Numbered from the stretch's first letter, positions 18,339 through 29,997 are shown. The stretch: 64,000 nucleotides of DNA from Viola odorata (GCA_963691705.1 OY829539.1:15674186-15738185); one strand, 5' to 3'. Notes: generated by a model from the sequence alone, not told the origin. Numbers and translations are program-made.

Positions 18339-20725
18339 ATGGCCAAGACTCGCCGCCCTGAGTCGAAGTCTGCCGATGAGAAAAAGATGGATATTACGGT
18401 TAGCAGTATCACCTCTGAAATCGCTCTCAATGAGCATTTAGCCGCACATAATGTTGTTATCCCTGACGGTTATAAGGCCACCGTTGCCCCTGAGTCGATA
18501 CGCTTGAACAACGTTTTGACGGGCAAGCGTAGGGTTCTGTACGCACAAATGTTCCGTTATGGTTTTTGGCTTCCCATCGACCCTTTCATAAAACAATTGC
18601 TTGTTGCTTGCGATTTGAATCCCGTCCAATTAGCCCCAAATGCATATTGCTGTGTTTGAGCCTTTCTGGAACTTTGTAAGTATAAGGGGATTACTTCCCC
18701 TTCTCTTTTGTTGCTTAAGTCGGTTTTTAAGCTGATGAAGTGTCGGGGTGTGATAACGATATCACCCCGATACGACGATGATTCCCTCAAGTCTTTTACT
18801 TGGAAACTCCTCCACATCGAGTATTCCGTCGAGGGTTGGAAAAAGGAGTTCTTTGTGATAAATCTTCCTGAAGCTCCTGGTTCCTGGTGGCGATCTGGGT
18901 TTAACCAAGACGTCAAAGATAACGTCTAGGGCCGGCCGGAGAGCCTTCCTCAGCGGGAACAAGGCTGGCTAGATAAATTGCTTCAACTGGAAATCAGCGT
19001 TCACATCCGTTATCTAGCATGCGGGGCCAATATCAAGGACTGCGTTAGACGTGAGTGTCATATCGCTTCCTTCCTTATTACCGCTGATACTAATTCTAAC
19101 ATTATTTTGTGATCATGCAGTGACGGATCCCAATTACAAGCCTGAAAGCGTTAGGAGACGACTGAAAAGGGCCCAGGAGAGAGAAGAAAAAGAGAGGGCC
19201 GCCTCCATGGGAGCTACTGATAACCCAACTGTACTACCTGCTGCTTCCGTGAGCCTTGCTCAAGTATCCTCTTCCTCAGCTGGTGAGGGAAATATCGACA
19301 TCCCTTCAGGTATCCCCATCGTGACCGTCGCTGCCCCTCCTGTTCAGCCATCTTCTTCCAAAGTCCCTAAGGCCCTTGCCAAAGTAAAGAAGAAGAAAAG
19401 AACGAGAAGTGTTGCCGCTCTCACTCCTTCTCCGGACGCGGCAGCTTCTTAGGAAGCGCCTCCTCTTAACACTGCTGTTGTGAGTGTGCTTTTTGGCCGC
19501 GATACGCTGTATATTGATGTCTGTTGTTATTTCATCTGTTTCTCTTATCTGCGTCTTATACTGGGTTCTTTGCAGGATACTGTTGTTGTTTCTACTTCCA
19601 CATCTCCCATAGGCGATATGGACATGGGTTATGTGTTGGGTGGTTCCAAAAAGAGACCTCGGCCGGAGGGTGAGGGTGGAAGCTTATCCTCTACTATCGC
19701 TGTGACGGAAGTGCGACCTGATAGCGCCTTCATTTCTACGGATGTTTGCCAGAATCACCCCTCTGAGTTTATGGTAAACATGGGTACGGCTGAGTCTTTC
19801 GGAGCTTCGCCCAATTCTTTCGGTGGGCCTGTTCACTCATATGGTCCTAACTTGGACTATCAAGATGGTTTACAGGACTTTTCGGGCTACCATCCCCACG
19901 GTTCCTATATCGTCCAAGGGGGCCTTCTACACAGGTTCACCCCTCCATTCCCCTGGCGTTTGTCCCTTCGAGCATTCCCTTGTCCTAGCATTCTGGCGAA
20001 GGGGCCACCGCCTTCAATTTTGCTGCGGATCTAAGTCCAATGGGCGAGTCCGGCACTGTGACTCACCAAGTTGGTTTGTATGATTTTCGTAATACAGGCT
20101 TAGCTGCTATTGGGGGCGATGGCTCGGATGAGGTTTCCGCATTATTGGCTGCCCATATATTATCGTCCGCGGCCGATCGGGAAGCTTTCCTCTCTAAGGC
20201 TGATGATGACAAGGCGAATTAACTGCGCTCTAGCCTCTTCACCAATTTTTGAAGTTCCATTACTGGACAGAGCACGCGCGGCATCAGGCTGCCTCTCTTA
20301 CCGCCTCCCTGTTTGAACTTTCGCTAGAGCGAAATGAGAAGAAGAAGTTGCTGGAGGAACGCACTCAATTATTGTTGACCCAGCAGGAGCTGAAAGGGCA
20401 AACGTCCACTCTTGACGCGGCCTTGATAGCGGAAAGAGCTAAGAGTGCGGTCCTGGAGGAAGAGAAGTCATCCTTGGCAAGGGAGAAAGCTGCCCTGGAG
20501 GAAAGGAAAAATGCTCTGGAAGAGGAGTCAGCCGATAAGTGTCTGTGGCATGTCGAGCGGACTGCTACTATCTTGGTTAATTGCTTCGAGGAGGTCCATA
20601 GAGTGGATGTGTATAAAGGTGAGGAGGTCACGATGGCTTTCAAACAGAAGTCTGCCGACCTCAATGAAGCGGGTTTTCGCCAAGCTAAGGCAGAAGGCTG
20701 GAAACGAAGGAACCTCGAGGGCTGA
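18339..20725 (+). pseudogene. Antisense ORFd of element B ('putative gypsy type transposon' family)
   Basis: ATG at 18339. Residues 40-200 form the family domain: RRVLYAQMFRYGFWLP, DLNPVQLAPNAYCCV, GVITISPRYDDDSL and WKKEFFVINLP. Candidate introns are 19051-19120 and 19480-19575, both GT-AG. The C-terminal part is a long coiled coil (about 20249-20620) followed by SADKCLWHVERTA. Breaks: TGA at 18657-18659 (Trp in the family), a stop near 18927, a TAG at 19450-19452 that could also be a splice acceptor, and frame changes near 20035 and 20222. Function unknown. It is a paralogue of ORFc. Confidence 0.7.
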
Positions 20726-21280
20726 CGCATCCTAACACTTCACCGCCTCTTCCGTAGCTATCGAGAATTGTCAGGCTTTTTGTTTTTTACCTCCGCGGTG
20801 TTATTATTTTGGCCTTAAAACTTGTGACCCTTCAAAGGCATTTTCATATGTTCAAACAGTTTATATCCTTATTGTTGTCTTTCCTTTCCTTTAGTTTCAC
20901 CTTTTGAAACTCCCTTGGCGCCATTGTCGCCTTGATAACGTAATGTGTTTTCTTCCTCGAGCAGGCTACTAGTGTTTCATCAACAGAAATCACTGAGGCC
21001 AGTATCGGGTTGGTTTTCCCGGCGAGCCTCATAATATCCCACTTATGCGATCGTCAATCTTTCCGCCGCTCGAAAAGTATTCTGCGCATTTCTAATTGTA
21101 AACCATTAGTAGCATAACGGGTTACAAGAGACAGTAATTACCCGTAGGAGCCTTTCCGCTGCAGTCATAAGGCGTTAGTACGGAAACTGCGTAAATCACT
21201 TTTTCTATCAGCTCTGTACTTCGCTAGGGATTATGCATCTAGCTACTAGCTGGGATTCTGCGATTCTTTGCGTTTCCATC
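20726..21280 (+). other. Element B spacer between ORFd and the repeat array
   Basis: No supported frame. It ends CTACTAGCTGGGATTCTGCG before the A target CCATC. The word CTAGCTGGGAT also precedes the repeat array of C at about 55490, so A inserted at the edge of the B repeat array. Confidence 0.5.
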
Positions 21281-21812
21281 TGATAACTATCGATACCACA
21301 GAAGCGGCATCTCCACTACCCCGCCGGGTGACCCGTCCAGTATTCTGTACCTGCCGAGGGAGACGAGACCCTGTTCTTACCGCCCTTAGCCTGGCCACCG
21401 ACCCTGGGATGGTCGACATCAGCGGGGGGGCTCTCATGCGGCATCCGCATGGCGACATCCTATCCCAGGTCATCCATGACGTCACTCCGCATGACGTCAT
21501 CCCACATGACATCACTCAATGCCACCCCAGCGACATCTATCACCCCAGCGACACCTACCAGGGACTATTCCCACCCCTGTCGGTACACTCCTTCCTTTGC
21601 CTATAAATACCCCCGCCTTTTCAGACAAGGGGGTAAGCCTAAGATAGCGTACTGAACCCCTGCCATTTTGACTACCTGCACTGACTTTGGCATCGGAGTG
21701 TTTACGCTGGAGACCCCCTCCGGCGCTTTGCAGGTGATGAAGACCCCAGTATAGTGTTCCCGACCAGTCCAGATCAGGCCGATCCTGCTCAGTATCCCCC
21801 GGACTCTTATCA
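21281..21812 (+). repeat. Element A 5' LTR
   Basis: TGATAACTATC to CGGACTCTTATCA, 532 bp. TATA box TATAAATA at 21602-21609. Two palindromic TGACGTCA boxes at 21477-21484 and 21492-21499. The 3' LTR is 519 bp; most of the length difference is a 14-bp segment at about 21440-21460 absent there. Confidence 0.95.
21477..21499 (+). promoter_or_regulatory. Paired TGACGTCA boxes in the element A LTR
   Basis: Two perfect TGACGTCA palindromes 15 bp apart, about 105-125 bp upstream of the TATA box. TGACG/ACGT cores are known plant bZIP (TGA-factor, as-1-like) binding sequences. Both are kept in the 3' LTR at 37279-37286 and 37294-37301. TGACGTCA also occurs in the 5' LTR of B at about 44231. Confidence 0.55.
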
Positions 21813-21814
21813 AG

Positions 21815-21834
21815 TGGTGCTTTCATTGAGAGCC
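21815..21834 (+). other. Element A primer binding site
   Basis: TGGTGCTTTCATTGAGAGCC, two bases after the LTR. B and C have the same site with one or a few changes. The primer tRNA is not identified from sequence alone. Confidence 0.7.
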
Positions 21835-21897
21835 TTGGTTAATTAAGTGAGTTTTCCTTAGTAACCAAGCTCAGTTCTTTCTGAGAGTCGAAGGATC

Positions 21898-23509
21898 ATG
21901 GCTTCAGATTCAGAATCCACACCCCCTCATACTCGTGGGGTTCACGCGCGTAGGGAACTTTTTTCCACGTCTTCGTCCAGTACATATGTCACATCACGTG
22001 AAACTTCCTCTGCGCAGATAGACTTTCTTTTCGGGCTGACAGCTGGCACTCCATTTTCTCAAATGGCCACCCCGTTTTCTCAAACGGGTACCCCGTTTCC
22101 GCAAATGGGTTCCCTTATTTCCTCAATGGGCGCCCCGTTTTCCCACACGCGGACCCAGTCACTCCGCCCCTCTGCTTGTAAGTTCTAGGATGGATGGCCC
22201 TACTACTCCCTCGGTAAGCTCGATGCTAGCTCTTTGTGCCCACTTGGACTATTTAATTGGGATGGCCGCAGGCCCCACTTCTAGTACCGCGACATCAAGT
22301 GTGTCTCCTCGAGTTATTTTCACTCCGTCTATTGTCGCTGATCGACCAGTATCGCCTCATCCCCAGAAGAGTGTCCCTCTGACCTCACCTGCGATAAGCA
22401 TGCCATTCAGCTTTGCGCAACTGACAGACGGACAGGAGGAGCACTACATACCGCGAATACCGCGGATTCCTGTCTCTCAAGTGGATCGACCGCTAGATGA
22501 ATACAGAGAACGTTGGGACGGCAGAAGAGAGGGAGCCGGTAGAGAGGTATCTATGGAGCGGAGTGAAAGATCAGGCAGTAGGAGGCGTCGAACCCGTTCG
22601 CCTAGGAGTCGTAGCCGGTCTCCCAGGCAGCAACGCACCCTAGAGCTTCGAGGGCACCGGCGACGCCTAGACATGTCTCCTCCTCGTCATGATCGTGAGA
22701 TTTTGGACGACAGCGCTGGTCATCCTTTCACCCACCGTGTAAGGCACCACAGGGTCAGCCGACATGTTAAGCTCCCCACGGAATCATACGATGGCACCAA
22801 AGACCCCATCTCGCATCTTAATAAGGTGAAGGATTTTGTCCGGTTTCAAACGCACAACGACGCGGCGTTGTGTCAAATATTCGTTATGACATTGTCAGGA
22901 GTAGCTCGCCTCTGGTTTGAAGGACTTCCTGCTCGATCAATTGATAATTTCCCGCAACTGGAGGCCAAGTTTAAGAGTCGCTTCAGCACAGCTATCCCCA
23001 TTCAAAAGTCTGCAGCAGCCTTGTTTGATATATGTAGAAAACCAGAGGAGTCTTTGAATAGTTATCTTGGTCGTTTTGATATGGAAATGTCGTTAACTCC
23101 TAGTATTACTATTGATTTCGCCATAGAAGCTTTGAAGCGGAATTGTGGATATGGGAAGCTAAGAGATACGCTGATGGTGGATCCCCCAATGACTTTAGAC
23201 GCGTTAAGGTTGAAGGCTCACAATTATGCGAGAATGGAAGAAGAGGAATATAGAAACAGGATACGGGATGCGCCCCAGAACGCCCCTCCTGCTCCCACGG
23301 CTCAAGGCAGTATGACCCACGACACCCGTCTGGGTGACGAATACACCCAGCGGAAAGATTACATCCCCAAGGCGTCGAATCGCCAGAAGGGTAATTACTC
23401 TAGAGGAAGGGGCGGCCGTCTGAATGTTCAGCGACAGAGGATCCCCCTAAGGGTAGAACGTACGATCCCGACCTTCCTCCCCATATACTCCCACGAGCAG
23501 AAATCTTAG
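21898..23509 (+). pseudogene. Element A gag (frameshifted)
   Basis: Starts MASDSESTPPHTRG at 21898. A stop at 22186-22188 and a phase change lead to the frame at 22190-23509. That frame contains an SR-rich tract (RRRRTRSPRSRSRSPRQQ, about residues 125-145) and a retrotransposon gag core with KDPISHLNKVKDFVRFQTH, FVMTLSGVARLWFEGLP and LEAKFKSRFS. Another shift near 23440 puts the end in the frame of the nucleocapsid and protease, where a C-x2-H-x4-H-x4-C knuckle (CKFHKVKGHSTEAC) lies at about 23596-23637. Confidence 0.85.
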
Positions 23510-23553
23510 CCATCATTCAGCAGCGGAACCTGCCAATCCGCTATCCAGCCCCT

Positions 23554-24639
23554 GTGAAGCCAGGGGTGGTCATGGGAGGAAGGGAAAATGCTTTTTGTAA
23601 ATTCCATAAGGTTAAGGGGCATTCTACAGAGGCATGCAGGGAATTGAAGTTAGCAATAAAGCGCCTGTTGGAAGAAGGCTATCTTGGAGAATTCACCACT
23701 CGTATGAGAGAAGAAACTAGGAGCGACCCTCCGCACGGGGCGTTAGGTGACCATCAATTGCCTCCTCCCCTTGGGAGCAGCGGGACTTCTGAGGCAAAGG
23801 GGAAAGAGGTGCTAATGATGTATGATGAGGACATCCCCATCATTAACATTATCGTTGGGGGCGCGTCGTTCCTGGATGAGATTACCCCAGCAACACTCGT
23901 GGTAGGAGAGAAGCGGAAACGGGAAGGCCAGCCTGTAAAAAAGGGAGTGATTGACGTACTGGACAGGATTGTAATATCTTTTTTGGAAGAAGATGAGAAG
24001 GGCGTTGTCTTCCCTCATAATGACGCGCTAGTAGTCACACCGGTTGTTGGGAGCAATGGGGTACGAAGGACCCTCATTGATAACGGCAGTGCGGTAAACT
24101 TATTTTCGTTGGAAGCATATAATCTCATGAAACGCCCTGCCGGTGAACTGGCGCCTTGCAAAAAACCAATTATTGGAGTGGACGGCATCCCTATACCTGT
24201 AATTGGAGTCACAACGCTGCCTGTGTATTTTAGAGAAGACGCGTCGAAACAATCAGAAGAGTTGATGTTCTTGGTTGTGGATCTCATCCTACCGTACAAT
24301 GCCATTCTAGGGCGGCCATTCCTCAATCGTTTCAGGGTGGCGGTATCTCAAAAACACCTCAGGATGAAATACCCCTCTTGGGAAGGGGTAGTATCGATCA
24401 AGGGCGATCAAAAGCTAGCCGTCGAGTGTTATTCACTCATGATTCAAAAAAGCTGTGATCAATATGTGTGTGTGGCAGCAGATCCCTATGAGCAAAGGGA
24501 TGAAAGGCGAACCCAGCCAGTGGATGCGATGGTGTCCATCCCCATCCAAGGCGATGATAAGGCGAGCTTCCAGGCCAGTGACAAGTTGACCCTTGAGGAG
24601 AGAGCACAATTAGCCCGGTTGTTGAACAAATGCAAATGA
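23554..24639 (+). pseudogene. Element A nucleocapsid end and protease
   Basis: Open for 361 codons. It holds the knuckle CKFHKVKGHSTEAC at the start and a retropepsin near residues 160-265: LIDNGSAVNLFS is the active-site strand (DNG in place of the more usual DTG or DGG, also DNGS in B and C), and LPYNAILGRPFLN is the conserved C-terminal ILGR motif. The frame ends in TGA at 24637-24639, where B and C have Gly just before the RT; this stop separates protease from RT. Confidence 0.85.
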
Positions 24640-26500
24640 GAGTTCGCGTGGAAACCGGCCGACATGCCTGGCGTGTCTAGGGAAGTGGCTGAGCACCGAC
24701 TCAACGTTGACCCGCGCGCCACGCCAGTTCAACAGAAGCGGCGAGCATTCTCCACGGAAAAGTTGGTGGTGATTGATAAGGAGGTAGTGAAACTGCTAAA
24801 CGCAGGATTCATCCGAGAAGTTCAATACCCCACTTGGTTAGCCAACCCCGTCTTGGTCCGCAAGCCCAACCGAGACTGGCACATGTGCATTGATTTCACT
24901 AACTTGAATGACGCTTGTCCTAAGGACTGTTATCTGCTTCCTCGCATTGATCAGCTGGTCGATCAAGCGGCAGGGTACGCGTATTTGAGTTCCCTGGACG
25001 CCAATTCTGGATATCATCAAATTCCTATGGCCAAGGAAGATGAGGAAAAGACGGCATTTATAACTCCGAAGGCCACCTACTGCTACACGGCAATGCCGTT
25101 TGGCTTAAGGAATGCAGGGGCGACCTTCTAGCGTATGGCCAACAAAGTGTTTGAAAAGTAAATCGGGAGAAATGTAGAAGCGTACGTAGATGATGTATTG
25201 GTCAAGAGCAGAAGTTTCAGTGACCATCTGGCCGATTTGCAGGAAGTGTTTGATATATTGAGGAAGCACCAGATAAAGTTGAACCCCCGCAAGTGCGCGT
25301 TTGCATTTCAAACGGGAAAATTCTTAGGGTATGTGGTAAGCCAAAAGGGCATCCAGCCGAACTCGTTAAAGATTAAGGCTATCCATGATATGGTATCGCC
25401 GCAAACCCTCCATGAAGTTCAAAGGTTAACAGGACGCATCATTGCTCTGGGGCGGTTCATCTCTAAGCAGGGCGAGAAGTGCTTGCCGTTCTTTAAAGTC
25501 ATACGTAAGAAAGCTTCTTTCGGATGGACACAAGAGTGCGAAGAGGCGTTCGTGGGTTTGAAAACATACTTGTCGTCCGACTTGGTACTAACACGACCGG
25601 AACCGGGCGACACCCTATTCTTGTACCTCGGTGTCGTGGATGAAGTGGTCAGTGCCGTTTTGGTCCGGGAGGATAATCACGCCCACCGCCCCGTTTTCTT
25701 TGTTAGTCATGTGTTAAAAGATGCCGAGGTGCGATACACCTACATTGAGAAGGTGGCATTCGCCCTGCTACAGTCCACACGGAAGATGGACAGGTACTTC
25801 CAGGCCCATCCAGTCATCGTGCTCACGGATCAGCCTTTGAGAAGAATTCTTAGGAAATCAGAATCCTCGGGGAGGATATTGGTTTGGTCAATTGAGCTGG
25901 AACAATATGGATTACAGTACAAAGCTCGGCCATCCGTAAAAGCTCAGGTTTTGGCAGATTTTATCGCCGAGTGTACATTTACTAGGGACAAGGCGGCGGA
26001 GCCACTCGAGAAGAAAGAAAGTGATGCAAAGATCCCACCCTCAGAAGCCCCCGCGGACGTATGGGTCATCTATGTGGATGGCGCAAAAAATCAGGAGCTG
26101 GCGGGAGCTGGCATATACATGATCGGGCCACATAATGTGCAGGTGCGGCACGCCATTAGAATCCTACAACCATTGTCCAACAACGCAGCAGAGTATGAAG
26201 CGTTATTGGCGGGGCTTAGAGTAGGAAGAATCCTCTTCGCTAAAACTGAAAATGACCTGGTAGCAGGAGCCCCACGGTTGAAAATACGAGGGGACTCCAA
26301 GTTGATAATTGACCAAGTCTTGGGACATTCCCAAGCTAGAGAACCGATCATGGCGCAATACCTCTCGAAAGTGAAAAGGAAATTGGCAGAAATGGAACAA
26401 AGCGGCGTATGTGTTACTTTCGAACACATTCCGCGGGAGGACAATACCGAGGCGGATAATCTTACCAAGGCGGCAGCTAATCAAGAGGCTGTCATACCAG
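24640..26500 (+). pseudogene. Element A reverse transcriptase, RNase H and second RNase H
   Basis: RT begins after FAWKPADMPG. Motifs: LVRKPNRDWHMCIDF, DACPKDCYLLPRID, SSLDANSGYHQI, MPFGLRNAGATF, and catalytic YVDD at 25183-25194. Stops TAG at 25129-25131 and TAA at 25159-25161 lie just before YVDD and replace Gln codons in B and C. From 25198 the frame is open through RNase H (FLYLGVVDEVVSAVLV, RPVFFVSHVL, IVLTDQPL). The extra archaeal-type RNase H follows (WVIYVDGAKNQELAGAG, NNAAEYEALLAGL, IRGDSKLIIDQVLG, about 26060-26330), the hallmark of the Tat lineage. Confidence 0.92.
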
Positions 26501-27819
26501 AAGGCATCTACTATGACAAAAGGTCATTACCGTCCTTCATGGAGGAACAACTATCGCTATGTGTGGAGGTGATTGAAAAGGAGTGGAGGGTCCTTGCGAT
26601 AAAATTTTTGAAGCACGACGAGTTGCCGAGCGACAGTACAGAGAAGAAAAAAGTGTTGAAGCAAGCGGCAAGGTGCACTTATTATGATGGGGAGTTAATT
26701 CGGAGATGTTTCTCACACCCAGCCGTAAAATGTATAACGGAACAAGAAGGCCTCCATACCCTGCGCGAGATTCATGAAGGCATCTGCGGCATGCACGTGT
26801 CGGGTGGTACCATGGCCGCGCAGGTGTTCCGGTCAGGATTCTATTGGCCCACTATTTGTAGGGATTGCAACAACTTCGTGCAATCATGCCATAAGTGTCA
26901 AGAATTTGCCAAAATCCCTCGATGACCCGCCACTGAAATATCTTAGATCGTGGCGCCTTGTCCTTTTGCCAAGTGGGGAATCGATATTTTAGGCCCTTTT
27001 CCTAAGGCCAGGTCTCAACTAAAATTTGTAATTGTGGCAGTCGACTACTTTACCAAGTGGGCAGAAGCGGAAGCGGTAGCTAGTATTACGATGGAGAAGG
27101 TATGGCACTTCTTTAAGCACCAAGTGATCATGCGTTTCGGTGTGCCTCGCGTGCTAGTTAGTGACAACGGGGCACAGTTTACCAGCCGCTTCTTCAAAGA
27201 GCAATGTGAAGAATTCCAGATCGAACAGAGGTTTTCCTCTGTGGCCCATCCTCAGACTAACGGCCAGGCGGAGGTAACCAACCGAAGCATACTGAGCGGT
27301 ATTAAGAAAAATCTTGAGGGGTCGAAAAAGAAGTGGCCAGACGAGCTACCCTATGTAATGTGGGCTTACCGCATGACCGTCAAAATTAGTACAGGGGAAA
27401 CGCCCTTTGCGATGGCCTTTGGTACCGAAGCAGTAACGCCTGTCGAAATTGGCACCCTAAGCTTAAGGGTGGAACATTTCAAGGAGGAGTTAAACGAGGA
27501 AAGGTTACGTGCTAACCTTGATATGCTGCCTGAGGCGCGCGAGGAAGCCCTCTTGAAAATAATGCACTACAAAAGAAGAATGGCGCGGTATCACAATAGA
27601 CATGTTAAGGAGCGGCTGCTCAAGGCGGGAGACCTCGTGCTCAGGGACAAACGGGCGGCGGGCCAACGAATGTGGAAACTTAGCTCAAACTGGGAAGGCC
27701 CGTACCGCATCACTCGTGTTATCGGAAAGGGAGCGTATCACCTCGAAACGCTTGACGGTACTCCCTTACCTAACTCTTGGAATATTGCTCGATTAAAATT
27801 ATATCATGCTAGAGTTTGA
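26501..27819 (+). pseudogene. Element A integrase
   Basis: HHCC zinc domain: HTLREIHEGICGMH and SCHKCQEF. The catalytic core shows Asp in WGIDILGPF, Asp in VSDNGAQFTS and Glu in NGQAEVTNRS. A C-terminal domain follows, with VLRDKRAAGQR and NWEGPYRITRVIGKGAYHLE, and no chromodomain. Stops TGA at 26923-26925 and TAG at 26944-26946 lie between zinc domain and core. The stop after KLYHARV at 27819 is the natural end. Confidence 0.92.
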
Positions 27820-27821
27820 CA

Positions 27822-28735
27822 TGCCGTTGGGCATGGTCTAGAAATTGAAATAATAAAATGTGACATGTCGTTAGGCATGGTTTAGAAATTGAGTTTGACA
27901 TGCCGTTGGGCATGGTTTAGAAATTGAGTTTGACATGCCGTTGAGCATGGTCTAGAAATTGAAATGTGACATGCCATTGGGCATGGTCTAGAAATTGAGT
28001 TTGACATGCCATTGGGCATGGTTTAGAAATTGAGTTTGACATGCCGTTGCGCATGGTCTAGAAATTGAATTTGTGACATGCCGTTGGGCATGGTCTAGAA
28101 ATTGAGTTTGACATGCCGTTGGGCATGGTCTAGAAATTGAAAGTGACATGCCGTTGGGCATGGTTTAGAAATTGAGTTTGACATGTTGTTGGGCATGGTC
28201 TTGAAATTGAAATTGAAATGTGACATGTCGTTGGGCATGGTCTAGAAATTGAGTTTGACATGCCATTGAGCATGGTCTAGAAATTGAATTTGACATGCCG
28301 TTGGGCATGGTCTAGAAATTGAAATAATGAAAAGTGACATGCTGTTGGGCATGGTCTTGAAATTGAAATTGAAATGGGACATGCCGTTGGGCATGGTCTA
28401 GAAATTGAAATAATGAAATGTGACATGCCGGTGTGCATGGTCTAGAAATTGAAAGTGACATGCCGTTGGGCATGGTCTAGAAATTGAGTTTGACATGCCG
28501 TTGGGCATGGTCTAGAAATTGAAATAATAAAAAGTGACATGCTGTTGGGCATGGTCTTGAAATTGAAATTGAAATGTGACATGCCGTTGGGCATGGTCTA
28601 GAAATTGAATCTGACATGCCGTTGGGCATGGTCTTGAAATTAAAATAATGAAATGTGACATGCCGTTGGGCATGGTCTAGAAATTGAAATTATGAATCTG
28701 ACATGCAGTTGGGTATGGTCTAACAATTGTTGTGG
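27822..28735 (+). repeat. Element A minisatellite of 34-40 bp units with hairpin core
   Basis: About 25 head-to-tail units of the form TGACATGCCGTTGGGCATGG + TCTAGAAATTGA, with variable spacers such as ATAATGAAA. Each unit contains CATGCC-GTTG-GGCATG, which can form a 6-bp stem with a 4-base loop. It starts right after the integrase stop. B and C lack a comparable array at this place. Confidence 0.95.
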
Positions 28736-28794
28736 AAATATTTCTTGTTCCTTGTTGGTTGTCTGTGTAATATGTAGATAACAAGGAAAGGAGG

Positions 28795-29330
28795 ATGTCG
28801 GGGGTGAAAAGTCCTAGCCTTGGGGCAGAACGGGCTAATGCAGATGGGTCGTCAAGACGAGGCACGCGCCGACGATCCTGGAAATATATGGTGCTGGAAG
28901 TGAAAATTTCTGGCCTTGTGAGGCCGGCCTTGATTAGGCGGCTCACTAAAACGAGACACGCTCCAGCACTTTCGGGAGTGAAAATCCTATCCTGGGGAAA
29001 CCCAGAGAGGGCACGCCCCGACTCCCCTGGGGGTGTAAAGTCCTATCCTTGTGACAGCCCGTGCTCACATAGGCGGATGATCATTAAGTGAGGCACGACC
29101 ATAGGGAAGATAAAAACTCCACCTCGCAAGTGAAAATCCTATCCTTACGAGGGTAGCGCTAACATAGGCTCCTCGTAAAGAAGGGGCACGTTCCGAGGTG
29201 CGAGGGCAACGCTGAGGAAGTGAAAAGTCCTATCATCGTGATGGCCAGCCCTAATCAGGCGGCGCACCGAGAGGTGGCACTTCCTGTCCGATTGAAGAAA
29301 TGCGGGAAGTCACGGTACCCCAGCTAGTAA
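28795..29330 (+). repeat. Element A second tandem array (AAGTGAAAATCCTATCCT family)
   Basis: Diverged units of roughly 70-110 bp carry the core GAAAATCCTATCCTTGTGA, a GGCGG...AC.AA.G.GGCACG half and a variable stretch. Read on the other strand it is the same family as the arrays in B (37621-38100) and C (55540-56030), in the same place between integrase and the antisense ORFs. Confidence 0.8.
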
Positions 29331-29997
29331 CCGGAAGGGACAAACCCGGTGAAGTTTGACTGGAAGAGTACGTGACACGAGCGACATCGGGCGAGATCGC
29401 GCCAAGTGAGTTGGGGAAATACGGGCCCACACCCCAAGGTAATTAAGATATTTTAGTAGATGTCGCTACTAATGTAAATGATAAGTGAAAATGTGCAGAA
29501 AATTCGGCACAAGCGATATCTCGGAAGGATCGCGCTAAGAAAGTGAGGAGCGCGCGTGGCAATGGCCCAAGGTAACTAAGGCTTTTCGGGAATATGTCGC
29601 TACTAACGAAAGTTATAAATAAAATGTGCAGAAAATTTAGTAAAGTGACAAAGTGATGGAGCACTTGGAAAATAATGACCGCGGAGAGGCAGAGCGTCTA
29701 AAGGGGAGATCCAGTCGTCTCAAGCACGGTACGAGATAATGGTAAGGAGCGGATCTACCCTATTGCGCGGAGAAAAATGCGCGACGACATGGCGTGTTAC
29801 GACTCCACAACGGGAGTTCGAAGGCGCAGGCAACATCAGTTCAACGGTGGCAACCAGTTTTGAAAGAAGGGCTAACGAAAGTAAAGTGAGAAAGATCATC
29901 GATAAAGTAAAATAATGGCAAATTGTGCAAACTGTTTGTACAAGAGGGGATACTTGTTTAAACAAAAGGCCCCAAAAACACAAAAATGACAAAGAAG
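29331..29997 (+). other. Element A spacer with a two-copy repeat
   Basis: A unit of about 125 bp is present twice, at about 29455 and 29585, sharing ATGTCGCTACTAA and AATGTGCAGAAAATT. No supported coding frame except the doubtful end of ORFd. Confidence 0.5.

Noticed and set aside
27822..28735. CRISPR-like array
   Set aside because: Units are near-identical throughout with no unique spacers, and the location is inside a plant retrotransposon; it is a minisatellite.
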